Made by a program: the position numbers and the translations under genes
Part shown: positions 23,737-36,068 of the stretch, one piece after another
How positions within the stretch are numbered: position 1 is the first letter of the stretch
Layout of the letters: every line of letters starts with the position of its first letter
Notes under the pieces: model-generated
Told to the model about the DNA's origin: nothing
Database searches by the model: none
The model's input: the letters and a program-made list of their open reading frames with translations, nothing else
Origin: Melastoma dodecandrum
Taxonomy: Eukaryota > Streptophyta > Magnoliopsida > Myrtales > Melastomataceae
NCBI GenBank assembly: GCA_029817715.1
Contig: JARUPY010000474.1
Location: 1,364,001-1,428,000, forward strand
DNA: 64,000 bases
Direction of reading: 5' to 3'

Positions 23737-24663
23737 GGAAGAGGCTAAAATCCCACTAAGGGGAGTTTAAGTCGTTTTAACGTTTTATGAAATTTTTTTG
23801 TAATTTATGAAATTTTACCGTTAGAGTTTGTACATTTTTAAGAAACCTATTTTAAAATTTCATAAACCCCGTATATTTTTACAAAGCTTTTACGAAGCTT
23901 CTAGACCCATTATGAAAATTTTTTGGAAAAAATATATCGTTCATTATAAATAGTTAATAAATAGTCAATTTATGAAAAATTTCATAAAATTATAATTTTT
24001 TTTTGTAAATTTTCAAAATTTTCGTAATTTCTCTTATTCAGATACCGATTCGTAAATTACGAAAATTAAAAAAAAATTATGAAAAATTTTTCGTTTATTT
24101 TTACGAAATTTTTTCGTAAATTATTATAGATTTACGAACTTGCACTATTTTTTAACTGTTCATAAGGATTTTTCATAATTTACGAAAAAATTATTGTTTC
24201 GGTTTGTATATTTTTGTGAAGCCCATTATAAAATTTTATGAAACCCCGTATATTTTTACGAACCCGTTACAAAAATTATTCGGCCCATTGTGAAAAATTT
24301 AGTAAAATTAAAAATTTTCGTATTTTACGAAATTTTTATTGTTAGAATTTGTACATTTTAACGAAGTATATTTCAAACTTTCATAAAATTCTTTATATTT
24401 TTACGAAGCTTTTACGAGGCCGCTAGACCCATTAAAATTTTTCGTAAAAAAATAGTGTTTCTTATGAATAGTTAATAAACAGTAAAGGTGATTCGTAAAT
24501 CTACAATAATAACGAAGCCCGATTCATAAATTAAAAAAATTTTAAAAATTTACGAAATTTTTTCATACATTTATTTACGTATTTTTTCATAAATTAGTAT
24601 AGATCTACGAAATTTTTTCGTAAAACGACATAATCTCCCGTGCGTGGAAGTTTAGCCACTTCC
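23737..24663. mobile_element. AT-rich non-autonomous DNA element with terminal inverted repeats
   Basis: The left end GGAAGAGGCTAAAATCCCAC and the right end, read in reverse complement, GGAAGTGGCTAAACTTCCAC match at 17 of 20 positions. Similarity extends inward to a shared TCGTTTTA block. A direct CGAG lies on both sides (23733-23736 and 24664-24667). The interior is made of many short TTACGAA / TTCGTAA inverted motifs and at least two longer near-copies of one segment, at about 23820-23960 and 24340-24480, with a partial third near 24200-24300. No coding region is present. The superfamily is uncertain: dense subterminal motifs resemble CACTA or MULE elements, but the termini do not. Confidence 0.6.
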
Positions 24664-26229
24664 CGAGTTGACCAAACCTTTTGAGCTTATTTGTTGGGTG
24701 TATTGTATCTCTCCTCTTTTGAGAGGGTTGTGTTGAATTTTAGAAGCGTGCTCTTCGGTCTTCCACAAAAATTTAACCAGTCGACTACTTTGAAGCTTTT
24801 CCCTAATGGATGTAGTGAAATCTCTGATCGATTGTTTGATATTTTTCTTTTTCTTTTGATGAACACTTTTTTTTTTTTTTATCATAAACTCATACATCAT
24901 GTGAAAGGTTGCGCCTTAGACAGTGCATCCAACATAAGGTCAAATGTAAATGATTCGCAAGATTTATGTATGAATGAATGATCACGTAGCCAAGCTTGTT
25001 GCCACTTGCTTGGTGCTCTCTCTGTTCAGCTGGGAGTCAATTGTACTCAAACTTTCCACGTTCTTTTCAAACAATTTTACATTCACAAATTTTAAAATTT
25101 CCTTTTAAAGTTTCATGACTCATTTATGTTACCTTCAACCTTGACAACTCCATTACATTCAATTTTAACCAAACACCCCCTTAATGGTGTATTTGGTTTC
25201 CGGAATTATGGTCGGAATCTAATGCATTTGAATCCATTCGCTTGATTGCGTTAAAGTAAGCGTAATGGTATTCCATTCCTTCTCTAGACTAAAAAATGGA
25301 CATTTCTTATTAGAAACCAAACGCATACAGGGAATGGATTTTGCAAGATAATAATCGTCAAGAGTGAGAAATACGATTGCAAAAACTGTTTTTGTTCACG
25401 ATTCACACGTTCCTTTTGAAACAACTTTTTTTTTTATAGAGGAAATTGGTTGAACTCTACTAAAACGAAAATGCTGGATAAGATGGAACAAGCTAGGGGA
25501 AAAAAAAAATTGGAGCTGGAATGGATTCAATCAAAGTGTCACCATCGATTGAAAGGTTGTGAACACTCAAACCTTTACTCCCTCTCTAATTAAAACTAAG
25601 AAATAAGAGAGGTAAAGGGTTAAATTAAAAGACTATCTATCAAAGAGAACAACACCGTCTATTGATTCCTAATGAACTGCTAAAAATGAAATTGACAGAT
25701 TATATAAAGTTGAAACAGTCGTCAGTTTTTTTTAAAGATTTGTTGGTACATTAAAAGAAAAAGAAGTCACGAATTTATACTAAACAGCCAATTCCAACTA
25801 CCATTCCAAAGCTTTTCGAGAAGCATCGCAGAATGTGGGAAGAGCCTGATAACCTCCAAAAATCGAGGGTTGAAGTTTGGTTCATATTGCCTCCTTGGTC
25901 CTGGACTCGACCCACTGAAGATGACAATGCTTCAAACTTGACTTGTTGCGAGTCGTGCATACACTCAAGTACTTGTTCCTCGGACAACCTCCCTGAACTC
26001 GATCTCAAACTGATATTGTATCTTCCTTGATTTTTCCTTATATGTGGTTGAGCCCCGGCTACCAAATCTTCTCAATCGAATACAGCCAAAGTCTTCAATC
26101 AAATACTTCATGATTTTGTTAATTTATCCAAATCTCGACTAATCTTGGATGGTCTCACTTTTCCTTCCTTGGGCTTGAGCCACTCCATAAAGAGAACGGA
26201 CATCGTTTGTCCACGTCTCTTTAAAGTGA
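24664..26229. other. Intergenic DNA; one MITE-like palindrome
   Basis: No gene was recognised. At about 25184-25328 a small element has near-inverted ends, GTGTATTTGGTTTC on the left and GTATGCGTTTGGTTTC on the right in reverse complement, typical of a MITE, but no target duplication is evident. A 96-codon minus-strand frame at 25775-26065 matches no family I know. Confidence 0.4.
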
Positions 26230-26234
26230 CTTCA

Positions 26235-27724
26235 TGTTGGTATATGATTGCACTAAGAAGGGGGGTTGAATTAGTGCCGTAAGAGTTATGATACTTTTTC
26301 GCTCACAGAAGCGTGGTTCTGTTAGGTCACAGAGGCTGGATCTGATAAACAGATTCCCAGTTCTGAGACAAGTTATCTTTTATGTAAGACACAAAGATTT
26401 ATAGTGGTTCGGCAAATAATGCCTACGTCCACTCTCCCAGCTCTCACCCAAGCAGGGCGTATTCACTATGATTGGAATGTGGGATTTTACAGATGCACAC
26501 TTCTGCCAGAAATGTGACTAACAAATTGCATGTTATCACGTGTCTAACACAACCCGCACGCAACGTGTCTGACTCCGGCTCCTCACTGAGCCCAACGTGG
26601 CTTGACGGCTACCACCTGCCCAATGAGGCTTAACGGCTACCTTCTGCCCAATGTGGCTTAACGGCTACCACCCGCCCAAACGTGGCTTAACGGCTACCAC
26701 CTGCCAAACGTGGCTTAACGGCTACCACCTGTGCACACAACCTGTGTGACTAACAACCTGCACAAGACAAGATTAGCAACTACAGCACAAACTCTCTGCA
26801 GTTACAGAAGACGCTCTCTGTTAGCGGTGATCGGCTCGGTGAATGCACGACGGACGCTCTCAGCTTTTGCAACGGTGAAGGCACAAGGATTCTAGTAAGC
26901 TTTTTGGTAGAACGGCGACTTGGAATCGTTGCTTCACACTTGCATATAAGCATGTCCGTAGAACGAAGTTTCCCAATCAATCCCAACGGCTAGTTGATTC
27001 ACTTGCCATATACTCCTTGATTTAATCCTGTGGGAAAACTTCCAAAAGCATAAAGCATTACCCTTAGTTACGTTAAATAATAATAAAACATAATGATCAA
27101 TCAATAAGAGATAACGACTTCTGCTCAGAAGCTGTTTGCTGCGACAGCAGAACCAGCACTCTTTCTCATACGAATTTGGCATTGGGATTATAAGTTTCCA
27201 TAATATGAAAACATTCCCTTCGTAGAATTATTCTCACCATATAGGGAGATCTTAACCTGATAAGGTCATTGCCAAATTACGTAAACATAAGATCACGTTA
27301 GTTAAGGAAATAAATATTTTCAAATAACTTAAGGTCCAAAGATGAACCTAGACGTGATCCTGTGTGAGATAAATATCTCACGTGCTCGCATATAGGACAA
27401 TCTCCAAGAAGGAAATCGTCACTCACAGAAATACCATTCTGTAAACCATAGCAAGTACTCCAGCAAGGAGAGTTATAGCAACTGTGACACAGATGCTCAT
27501 CTCTGTAACAGAGATAGTGGATTCGATAGTAGATCTTATCCTCAGAACTCCATTTCTGATGGCTAGATCGTTTCCCCTGTTGAAGTACTCCACATAACTC
27601 TTTTATGTATTGCACGAATGACAGAGACCAGCTTCTACACCCGAAGACCTGTTCTTCTGTACACTTAAATAACACATTAGCAATACATAACCTTTGTCAT
27701 CATCAAAACCAGATTATATCAACA
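26235..27724 (-). repeat. 3' LTR of the Sirevirus-like element
   Basis: 1,490 bp, nearly identical to 34603-36063. On the plus strand it starts TGTTGGTATATGATTGC and ends GATTATATCAACA. It carries a tandem array (about 26590-26735) of five units of 27-29 bp built on GTGGCTTAACGGCTACCACC. The other LTR has four such units, and the length difference between the LTRs is 29 bp. Confidence 0.92.
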
Positions 27725-27739
27725 ATCTCCCCCTTTTTG
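27725..27739 (-). other. Polypurine tract next to the 3' LTR
   Basis: On the minus strand CAAAAAGGGGGAGAT ends directly at the 3' LTR. This is the expected primer for plus-strand DNA synthesis and fixes the element's orientation. Confidence 0.85.
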
Positions 27740-28383
27740 ATGATGTCAAAACCATGCTCATCTGGAGAGTAATGATTAAAGAGTTTTAATGGTCTTACAG
27801 ATTTCCTTGTTGCGAGATGGTTGATACAGAAGCTACTTTCTGTAGTAACTCCCCCTGAATCTAAGCGGATTAATTTCGATCGAAATTATTGCTTGCTCAG
27901 ATCAGTGATCGAGATTAGTTAATGTTCATTAACCAAATCGATTAGAGCATTTATATGATTTGATCAAATCAGCGCTCGTAATTGCAATACCATGCATTAT
28001 AGACAGAAGTACTATTCTGTCATGGCTCCCCCTGAACAGGTGAGTAGTTCTAAGATGACCCTTTTTAATCAGAGCTCAGAACGTCACACAGAAGTGATAC
28101 TCTGACCAGAGTATAAGTAGAGAAAGTTCTCTGACTTCCCCTCAGTTTAAGCAGTTCTGCTCAAACCCAAGTTGATCTCAACCAGAAGCATCGTTCTGGC
28201 GAGGAATTTCTCAAAGCAGAAAATAATTCTGCTGAGACCTGCATTACACTGAGGAAATCTCCTCAGTTTCTTCATGACCTGCAAACAGAGAAACACAAGA
28301 CAAAAAAAAATGCAGAGACTGTTCCTAAGTCTCACAAAACACCTGTCCTAAAGCTAAAAATTTTCCAGGGAGCTAGCTATTTT

Positions 28384-28396
28384 CTCCCCCTTTTTG
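28384..28396 (-). other. Second polypurine-tract-like copy
   Basis: CAAAAAGGGGGAG on the minus strand repeats the core of the tract at 27725 about 650 bp upstream, followed by similar GATGATG-type sequence. Extra polypurine tracts are known in Sireviruses; its use here is not shown. Confidence 0.6.
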
Positions 28397-28725
28397 CATC
28401 ATCAAAGAAGTCATATATCAAAAGGATATGTCATGAAACAAGTTTCAAATCACAAACATGCAGGAAATTCAAAAGAGTGAGTTTTAAAACAACAGATCCA
28501 GAGTTTATCAGTTCTCAGAAGCCGGATTCTGAAAGGACTGGTCAGTCACTTTCTTCTGCGGAAGGAGAGGAGGATGCATCATCCTTGCCCTTGATATATG
28601 CCGCGAGATCAGCTTGTTCACCCTGTGGAAGGTGATGTGGCTGTAGAATTCTCTAATCAAGGAGGCAGAGACAGGGCTTCTGTGCTCACAGAAGTTAACC
28701 AGAGAGAGCTCACGGAAAAGAGTTT

Positions 28726-29416
28726 CTAATCACCCAAGAGAATGCTCAGAGAAGAAGCTGAACAGGGTACGATTTTCTTATCCTCAAGATCTCTAGTAGG
28801 AGACTCAGAAGAATCTAACACAGCCTGAATTTCCTCAGCAGAAACGATCTCCCCAATTTCAGGAGTAAAGGTCAGAGCAGTACCTCTTCGCTTTTTGTTC
28901 TCCTTCTGCGGTTCCCCAGACGGGCGTTTCTGTGCCTTTCCTTTCGCCTGTACTGCGATCGCAGGAGGGTTCACAGCCTGATCCTAAGCATTTGACGAAG
29001 TTGGGGCCAACTTCTACTTTGGAAGAGGAGGAGGAGGAGGGCATGATAGCCAGGGATGGAGACTCAAGAGGAGGGCTTTCGCGCTGAGGTATAGGGACCT
29101 CTTTCTCGGCTTGTCCTTGTGGAGAAATCACCATGTCCTCAATTTCTGGCTTAGAAATTTTTGCTGTAGGAGGGTCCTCCTTTGTGGGTGGCTAGTTGAC
29201 TTCTTGCTCTGCATTCAGAGCTTTGGAACTCTCAGGGGAGAGTGCTGGGACACAGATTTCGTATCCTTCGACGAGAGACTTGCAGTCTCAGAGTCGCTCC
29301 CCTGTAATGAAGACTGGGTCTCCTGAGAGCCGATCGGACAAAGACTCAGTGCTGAGTCTAGCGGAGCGCCTTGCTATGGCTTTGGCAGTGCGCATTCTCT
29401 TGATTCTTGGTGCCAT
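28726..29416 (-). pseudogene. Extra 3' reading frame of the Copia element (ORF3/env-like position), broken
   Basis: A frame starting at 29416 opens MAPRIKRMRTAKAIARRSAR and stops near 29190. Pieces in other frames continue to 28726 with Ser/Pro-rich and Lys-rich sequence. Its place between RNase H and the 3' LTR is where Sireviruses carry an additional, sometimes envelope-like, gene. No transmembrane segment or known domain is visible, so the name rests on position only. Confidence 0.45.
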
Positions 29417-29869
29417 GAGGACAGAAAGAAGCAAAGAAGAGAAGTTAGGGTTTGGAAAAGATGACAAAGAAGGATCGGAGGAAAAACGTGGGGGAGAGAA
29501 AATGGGTTTTTAAAATGGAGGGAAGACGTGTATGTGCGGATGTAATTTGAAGGAAAGAAAATAAAAAATATTTGGCAGAAGGTTTTATCAAGAGGGTAAA
29601 ATAATAATATGGAAATAATTTTTGAAAATCTAATTTTCACCAAATTAAACATGCACATGGTAAGGATCAATCAGATCCATTTAGAAGGGGTTAACAAATC
29701 CCTAATTCCATTCGCAATTTTGAGAACTTCTCAAAATTTAATGGTTTTGTGATTATATCACAGAGCTGTGTTTCTGTGCTCACATATTCCACATCAATAG
29801 AACCATTTTGGACATGATCTCGAAATGAAATGATGTCTTAGTTCTATATGTTTAGACCTCGAATGCTAA

Positions 29870-32400
29870 AACAGGATTCTTGGTCAGATTTATGGCACTG
29901 GTGTTATCACACCGTATTGGGAATATTGTCAAACTTGAAACCGTAGTCCTGAAGTTGTTGACGCATCCACAGACGTTGTGCACAGCAGCTTGCTGCTGCA
30001 ACATATTCTGCCTCTGTTGTTGATAATGCAATAGAAGCTTGCTTCTTTAAGTGCCAAGATATGAGCATATCTCCAAGCAATTGGCATGTTCCAGAAGTAC
30101 TCTTCCGATCGATTTTGCAGCAAGCAAAGTCTGCATCGGAGTACCCTACAAGACCAAATAATGATCTCTTGGAATACCAAAGCCCTAGATTTGTAGTCCC
30201 AGAAAGATATCGAAATATCCTTTTAACATGTGTTAAATGGGACTCTTTGGTGCTGGTTGGTATCTAGCACAAAGGCAGACGCTGAAACAGAATGTCAGGC
30301 ATGGAAGCTGTAAGGTACAATAAGGACCCTATCATACTTCTGTAGAGTCTAGGATCTGCATCCTTTCCTGATTCGTTTTTCTCCACAATAGCGTTTGTGC
30401 TCATGGGAGTAGACAAGTGTTTGGAGTTGGTCAACTCATATTTCTTCAGAAGTTGTTTAGTGTACTTTTCCTGATGGATGAAAGTACCTTCTGAAGTTTG
30501 GCGAATCTGTAAGCCTAGAAAGATGTTAATTCTCCCATCATGCTCATTTCAAATTCACCTTTTCATGAGTTCTGCGAACTCATTACACAAGGTATTGTTC
30601 GTAGATCCGAAGATGATGTCATCTACGTAGATCTGAACAATCAGAAGCTCGGCTCCGTGCTTCTTTAGGAAAAGAGTTGTGTCAACCTTTCCCTTTCTAT
30701 AGCCCTTTTTAATAAGAAATTGGGCTCAGCCTTTCATACCAAGCTCTGGGAGCTTGTTTCAAGCCATATAAAGCTTTATCAAGCTTATAAACATGATCAT
30801 GTTTCTTAGGATCCTCAAATCCGGAGGTTGGTCTATGTATAGACTTCCTCCTTGATCTCACCATTCAGAAAGGCGCTTTTCACGTCCATCTAAAATAGTT
30901 TTGAAATCATTATAACACGCATAAGCTAACAGAAGTCTGATAGCTTCTAGGCGCGCCACATGAGCGTAAGTCTCATCATAGTCAATCCCTTCTGATTGAG
31001 AGTTACCCTTTGGCCACGAGTCTGGCCTTGTTCCTGACCACAGAGCCTGATTCATCATGCTTATTGCGGAAGACCCACTTGGTTCCAACAACAGAACGAT
31101 CCTTCGGTCTCTGAACAAGCGTCCAGACCTTGTTTCGTTCGAATTGATTGAGCTCTTCTTGCATGGCAATGATCCAGTTAGGATCTGCAAGAGGTTCATC
31201 AATGCTGGTTGGTTCCTTTTGGGAGAGGAAACGCAGAATGTTCACAGAAGAGATTCACAGAACGTCTCGTCTGTATCCCTTTCTGTACATCCCCAATGAC
31301 TTGCTCCATGGGATGTCTTTTCTTGTACAGAGTGGGCACTCTGTCCAAGAGATTCTTATCAGAATCATTATCCTTGAGTGGCCCTCAGAAGTTTGCATCA
31401 TGTCCCAATGACGGACTGGATTTGTACAGAATTAGTCTTAAGAGGGACAACGCTCTCTTTCTGTACTTCAGCAGCAGACAGCTGCGTACTTGGCCTGTCA
31501 AATAAGACAGATTCCTCTGTGTAATTGAGAGTCATTAATGATGACATTAATATATTCCTCAACAACAAGAGTTCTTTTTGTTGAAAACACGATAAGCTTT
31601 GCTTGATTCAGAATAGCCAAGGAAAACTCCTTCATCTGATCTAGCATCGAATTTACCAACATTCTCCTTAGGAAGTCTTAGTATGTAACAAGGACTTCCA
31701 AAGGGATGGAAATATGAGATGTTAGGGACTTTTGCCCTTGTACAACTCATAAGGAGTTTTTGTCAAGTGTCTTTCGTGCAAGTACACGGTTAGACACATA
31801 ACATGCTGTGTTAATCGCCTCAGCCCACAGATTCTGTGGAACCTTGCTTTCACACATCATCGTTCTGAGCCATATCAAGAAGAGTTCGATTCATTCTCTC
31901 AGCTACTCCATTCTGTTGTGGAGTATAAGGAGCAGAGAATGTGTGTTCTATGCCATTCATGTCACAGAAGGACTTGAACTCATAGTTTACAAATTCTGTA
32001 CCATGGTCAGTTCTTAAGCTTTTGAGAGAGGCTCTCTCTCATTCTGCAGCTTTGTGACAAGGCTTTTTGAACGCACTGAATGCATCACTCTTATGAGCCA
32101 AGAACCTTACCCAAGTATATCTTGAGTAATCGTCCACAACCACCATAGCATAGCGTCTGAGGCCCAGACTCTGTGTTCTGGTGGGACCAAACAGGTCCAT
32201 GTGGAGAAGTTCAAGTGGTTTTGAGGTGGAAATATAACCTTTACTTTTTAAAGGAAGCTTTGGTTTGTTTTCCCAAAGAACAAGCTTCACAGAAGCTGTT
32301 CTCTTCAAAAGAGAGATTCGGTAAAACCTCGTACCAGCTCCTTTTTGGCAATTTTAGACAATTAATTGGAAATTGATGTGTCCCAATTTCCTATGCCAAA
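29870..32400 (-). pseudogene. Copia pol remnant: integrase, reverse transcriptase, RNase H
   Basis: In minus-strand order I see an integrase core (LELLHMDLFGPTRTQS, VVVDDYSRYTWV, about 32308-32039), its distal part (FHPFGSPCYIL, GVFLGYS, 31750-31559), and the start of reverse transcriptase (ADPNWIIAMQEELNQFERN, VGTKWVFRNK, 31245-31003). The catalytic YVDD box (QIYVDDIIFGSTN) is near 30625, and an RNase H region (SALSTTEAEYVAA-like) lies around 30010. Multiple frameshifts and stops separate them, so no polyprotein can be made from this copy. Confidence 0.85.
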
Positions 32401-33071
32401 GATTTGTTTCATCCTTGTAGGAAACAAGGGCATTTCTCAGAAGACAAAAGGTTGTCTTGAGAAACGATGTAGACGTTCTTTCTTCGTTCAGCAACGAAAC
32501 AGACGGATCCGTCTGTGGATCCAGAACATCCTTCTGCGTTAAAGGTTATTTGATAACCCTTATCACAGAGTTGGCTCACACTAATAGACTATGTTTTAAT
32601 CCTGCAACAAGCATAACATCGTCTATTTGCATTTGTTTGTGAACTACCGATAGTTCCAATGCCTTTGATGTAGCCTTTGCTATCATCGCCAAATGTCACA
32701 GAACCACCGTTCTGTAACTTCAAAACTTGAAAACTTAGAAGGATCCCCTGTCATGTGGCGTGAGCACCCACTGTCCAGGTACCACTCATCCTTCCTAGCT
32801 TTAGTTTTCAAGTGTACCTGCGATTAAGAACACGTTAAGTTACAACAGGAACCCACCTTAAGCAGGTTCCATAGGATTGTGTGACTTGTTCCGTGAGAGA
32901 ATCGCATTGGTTATGCTTATAGACTTCTTGATCTGACATTGTCCGATCAAATGTCCAAGCATGCCACAATAGTGACAGGATTTAACCCTTTTCTGTCGGT
33001 CCGACAAGGTTTTTAATCCTAGATTTGTTACGCTTCTGTTCAGAAGTATAACATTTTATAGATTTAGATTT

Positions 33072-34542
33072 CTATGGTACCACAGACTTCTGTTTCTGTG
33101 CAACTTTGGGACTTATCACAGAACATGCTTTCTGTGTCACATAGCATACATCATCTGAGCATTCAGATTTGTTTCTGTGACATTTGTGAGACTGACTTTC
33201 AGGTAATAAACCTTTGTTAGACTCATCTAGTGGAGAAACCACTTTGTCACGAACGAGTAGTTCGTCCCATACCTCAGGATGAGGTTCTCTGATAAGAGGA
33301 GATGCTTCTGTGCAGAAGATCTCAGCTTCCTTTTCCAAGGCAATCTTTTCTCTGTGCAGAGAAGTGAGTTGTGACTGCAGAACCTTGTTCTGCTTTTTCA
33401 CCGAGTGATATTTCGAGGATAGCTCTTCTACTCTCTCAAGGATTTCCGTCAGAAAACTTTTAAGATTATTAGAAGATAAATTAGACATGGATGTAGAGAT
33501 TACATCTTCATCTGAATCAGATTCAGATTTGGAACGAGCCATGTAGAAAAAGTTTGCCTTCTGCTCTTCCTCGGACTCAGATTCGTTGTCGTCCTCATCG
33601 CTCCAAGCCAATAAGGTTCTTCTTTTGTTTCGAGAGGGCTTTGACCTCTCAGCCAATAGAGGACATTCATTCTTCATGTGTCCCAGTTTCTTACATTCGT
33701 AACAAACTGGTCCCTTTTGTCCTCTAAGTTAGAATACTTAGGTTTAACACTTCGTTTGAAGCGTTTCTTGTAAAGAAGTTTGTTCAAACCCTTTACTAAC
33801 AAGGAGAGCTCCTCATCTGTTTCTGCTTCTCTATCATCTGATTCATCATCAGTAGAAGCGGATGCCTTAAAGGCAATAGATTTGGTCGTCTGAGGCACAG
33901 ATGACCGTTTCTCTTCCTCATAAGAGAGGAGAGAACCCATAAGCTGATCCAGCCTAAGAGTTGTTAGATCTTTGGCTTCCTCAATTGCGGTCTTTTTAGC
34001 TTCCCAATTCATGGGCAAAGACCTGAGGACCTTTCTCACCAATTCAGCATTAGAATAATTCTTCCCAAGAAGGGCTAAGCTGTTGATGATTGTATTTAGT
34101 CTATCATACATTTTAGAGATAGATACATCAGGCTTCATTTTGAAGGCCTCATACTACTGAACCAGCAGATTTATCCTTATTTCTTTGACTTGATCCGTCC
34201 CTTCATGGGTTAGAACAAGTCGATCCCAGATCCCATTTGTTGTGGTACATGCAGAGATCCGGTTGTACTCTATAGGAGATAGAGCACAGCGAAGAAACTT
34301 GATAGATTCAGCTTGATGATTTCAACTTCCTGATCAGAAAGTGAAGTCGTGCTGCCATGCTCAACTTTCAGATCTTGTCCTCTGAGAAGCAGAGGACCAT
34401 TTCGGATGATCCCTAAACACCTCGGTTCACAGGATGCAATCCAGAACTCCATCCTGCTGCGCCAGCTGGAGAAGTTTTGTCCATCAAATAATGGTGGACT
34501 GTTACTGTTGAGTTTAACAGCTTGCATATATCCCATTTGCAT
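33072..34542 (-). pseudogene. Copia gag remnant with CCHC zinc knuckle
   Basis: The N-terminal part has PPLFDGQNFSSWRSRMEFWI (34542-34270). The middle (34138-33674) has the conserved LVRKVLRSLPMNWEAK segment. The C-terminal part (33677-33072) carries a zinc knuckle C-Y-E-C-KKLG-H-MKNE-C spanning the frame junction, and then an acidic coiled-coil region. At least two frameshifts divide it. The long coiled-coil tail after the knuckle is typical of Sirevirus gag. Confidence 0.85.
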
Positions 34543-34588
34543 CCTATCGGATCTCTCAACAAGCGGTTAAGTTTTTATCGTTGAGCCT

Positions 34589-34600
34589 GCTCTGATACCA
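34589..34600 (-). other. Primer-binding site (initiator tRNA-Met)
   Basis: TGGTATCAGAGC on the minus strand, two bases inside the 5' LTR end. This is the standard Copia minus-strand primer site. Confidence 0.92.
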
Positions 34601-34602
34601 TT

Positions 34603-36063
34603 TGTTGGTATAGGAATGTACTAAGAAGGGGGGTTGAATTAGCGACGTAAGAGTTACGACACTTTTTCGCTCATAGAAGCGTGGTTCTGTTAGTTCACAA
34701 AGACTGGATCTGATGAACAGATTCCTAGTTCTGAGATAAATTATCTTATGTGTAAGATACAGTGATTTATAGTGGTTCGGCAAACAATGCCTACGTCCAC
34801 TCTCCCAGCTCTCACCCCAAGTAGGGCATATTCACTATGATTGGAATGTGGGACTTTACAGATGCACACTTCTGCTAGTAATGTGACTAACAAGTTGCAC
34901 GTTATCACGTGTCTAACACAACCCACACGCAACGTGTCTGACTCCGGCTCCTCACTGAACCCGTGGCTTCACGACTATCACCTGCCCAACGAGGCTTAAC
35001 TACTACCTCCTCCCAACGTGGCTTAACGGCTACCACCCGCCCAACGTGGCTTAACGACTACAACCTGCCCTTGCACACAACCCGTGTGACTAACAACCTG
35101 CACAAGACAAGATTAGCAATAACAGCACAAACTCTCTGCAGTTACAGAAGACGCTCCCTGTCAGCGGTGATCGGCTCGGTGAATGCACGACGGACGCTCT
35201 CAGCTTTTGCAACGGTGAAGGCACAAGGATTCTAGTAAGCTTTTGGTAGAACGGCGACTTGGAATCGTTGCTTCACACTTGCATTTAAGCTTGTCCGTAG
35301 AACGAAGTTTTCCAATCAATCCCAACGACTAGTTGATTCACTTGCCATATTCTCCATGATTTAATCCTGTGGGAAAACTTCCAAAAGCATAAAACATTAC
35401 CCTTAGTTACGTTAGATAATAATAAAACATAATGATCAATCATTAAGAGATAACGACTTCTGCTCAGAAGCTGTTTGCTGCGACAGCAGAACCAGCACTC
35501 TTTCTCATACGAATTTGGCATTGGGATTATAAGTTTCTATAATATGAAAACATTCCCTTCGTAGAATTATTCTCACCATATAGGGAGATCTTGACCTGAT
35601 AAGGTTGTTGCCAAATTACGTAAACATAGAATCATGTTAGTTAAGGAAATTAATCTTTCCAAATAACTCAAGGCTCAAAGATGAACCTAGACGTGATCCT
35701 GTGTGAGATAAATATATCACGTGTTTGCATATAGGACAATCTCCAAGAAGAAAATCGTCACTCACAGAAATACCATTCTCTAAACCATAGCAAGTACTCC
35801 GGCAAGGAGAGTTATAGCAACTGTGACATAGATGCTCATCTCTGTAACAGAGATAGTGGATTCGATAGTAGATCTTGTCCTTAGAACTCCATTTTTGATG
35901 GCTAGATCGTTTCCCCTGTTGAAGTACTCCACATAACTCTTTTATGTATTGCACGAATGACAGAGACCAGCTTCTACACCCGAAGACCTGTTCTTCTGTA
36001 CACTTAAATAACACATTAGCAATACATAACCTTTGTCATCATCAAAACCAGATTATATCAACA
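34603..36063 (-). repeat. 5' LTR of the Sirevirus-like element
   Basis: 1,461 bp, near-identical partner of 26235-27724, with TGTTG and CAACA ends. The internal tandem array (about 34960-35070) has four GTGGCTTAACG-type units against five in the other LTR. Confidence 0.92.
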
Positions 36064-36068
36064 CTTCA

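Larger units (their letters stand above)
26235..36063 (-). mobile_element. Full-length Sirevirus-like Copia retrotransposon
   Basis: This is a 9.8-kb element on the minus strand with two LTRs of about 1.5 kb beginning TGTTG and ending CAACA. A 5-bp target duplication CTTCA lies at 26230-26234 and 36064-36068. A primer-binding site complementary to initiator tRNA-Met abuts the 5' LTR (right side), and a purine tract abuts the 3' LTR (left side). Internal order on the minus strand is gag, protease/integrase, reverse transcriptase, RNase H, then an extra 3' reading frame, which is the Copia order with a Sirevirus-style 3' addition. All coding parts carry frameshifts or stops, so it is no longer autonomous, although both LTRs and the duplication are preserved. 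Confidence 0.93.

Noticed and set aside
30858..31505. Plus-strand frames of 80-98 codons
   Set aside because: Antisense of the reverse transcriptase region of the Sirevirus-like element.
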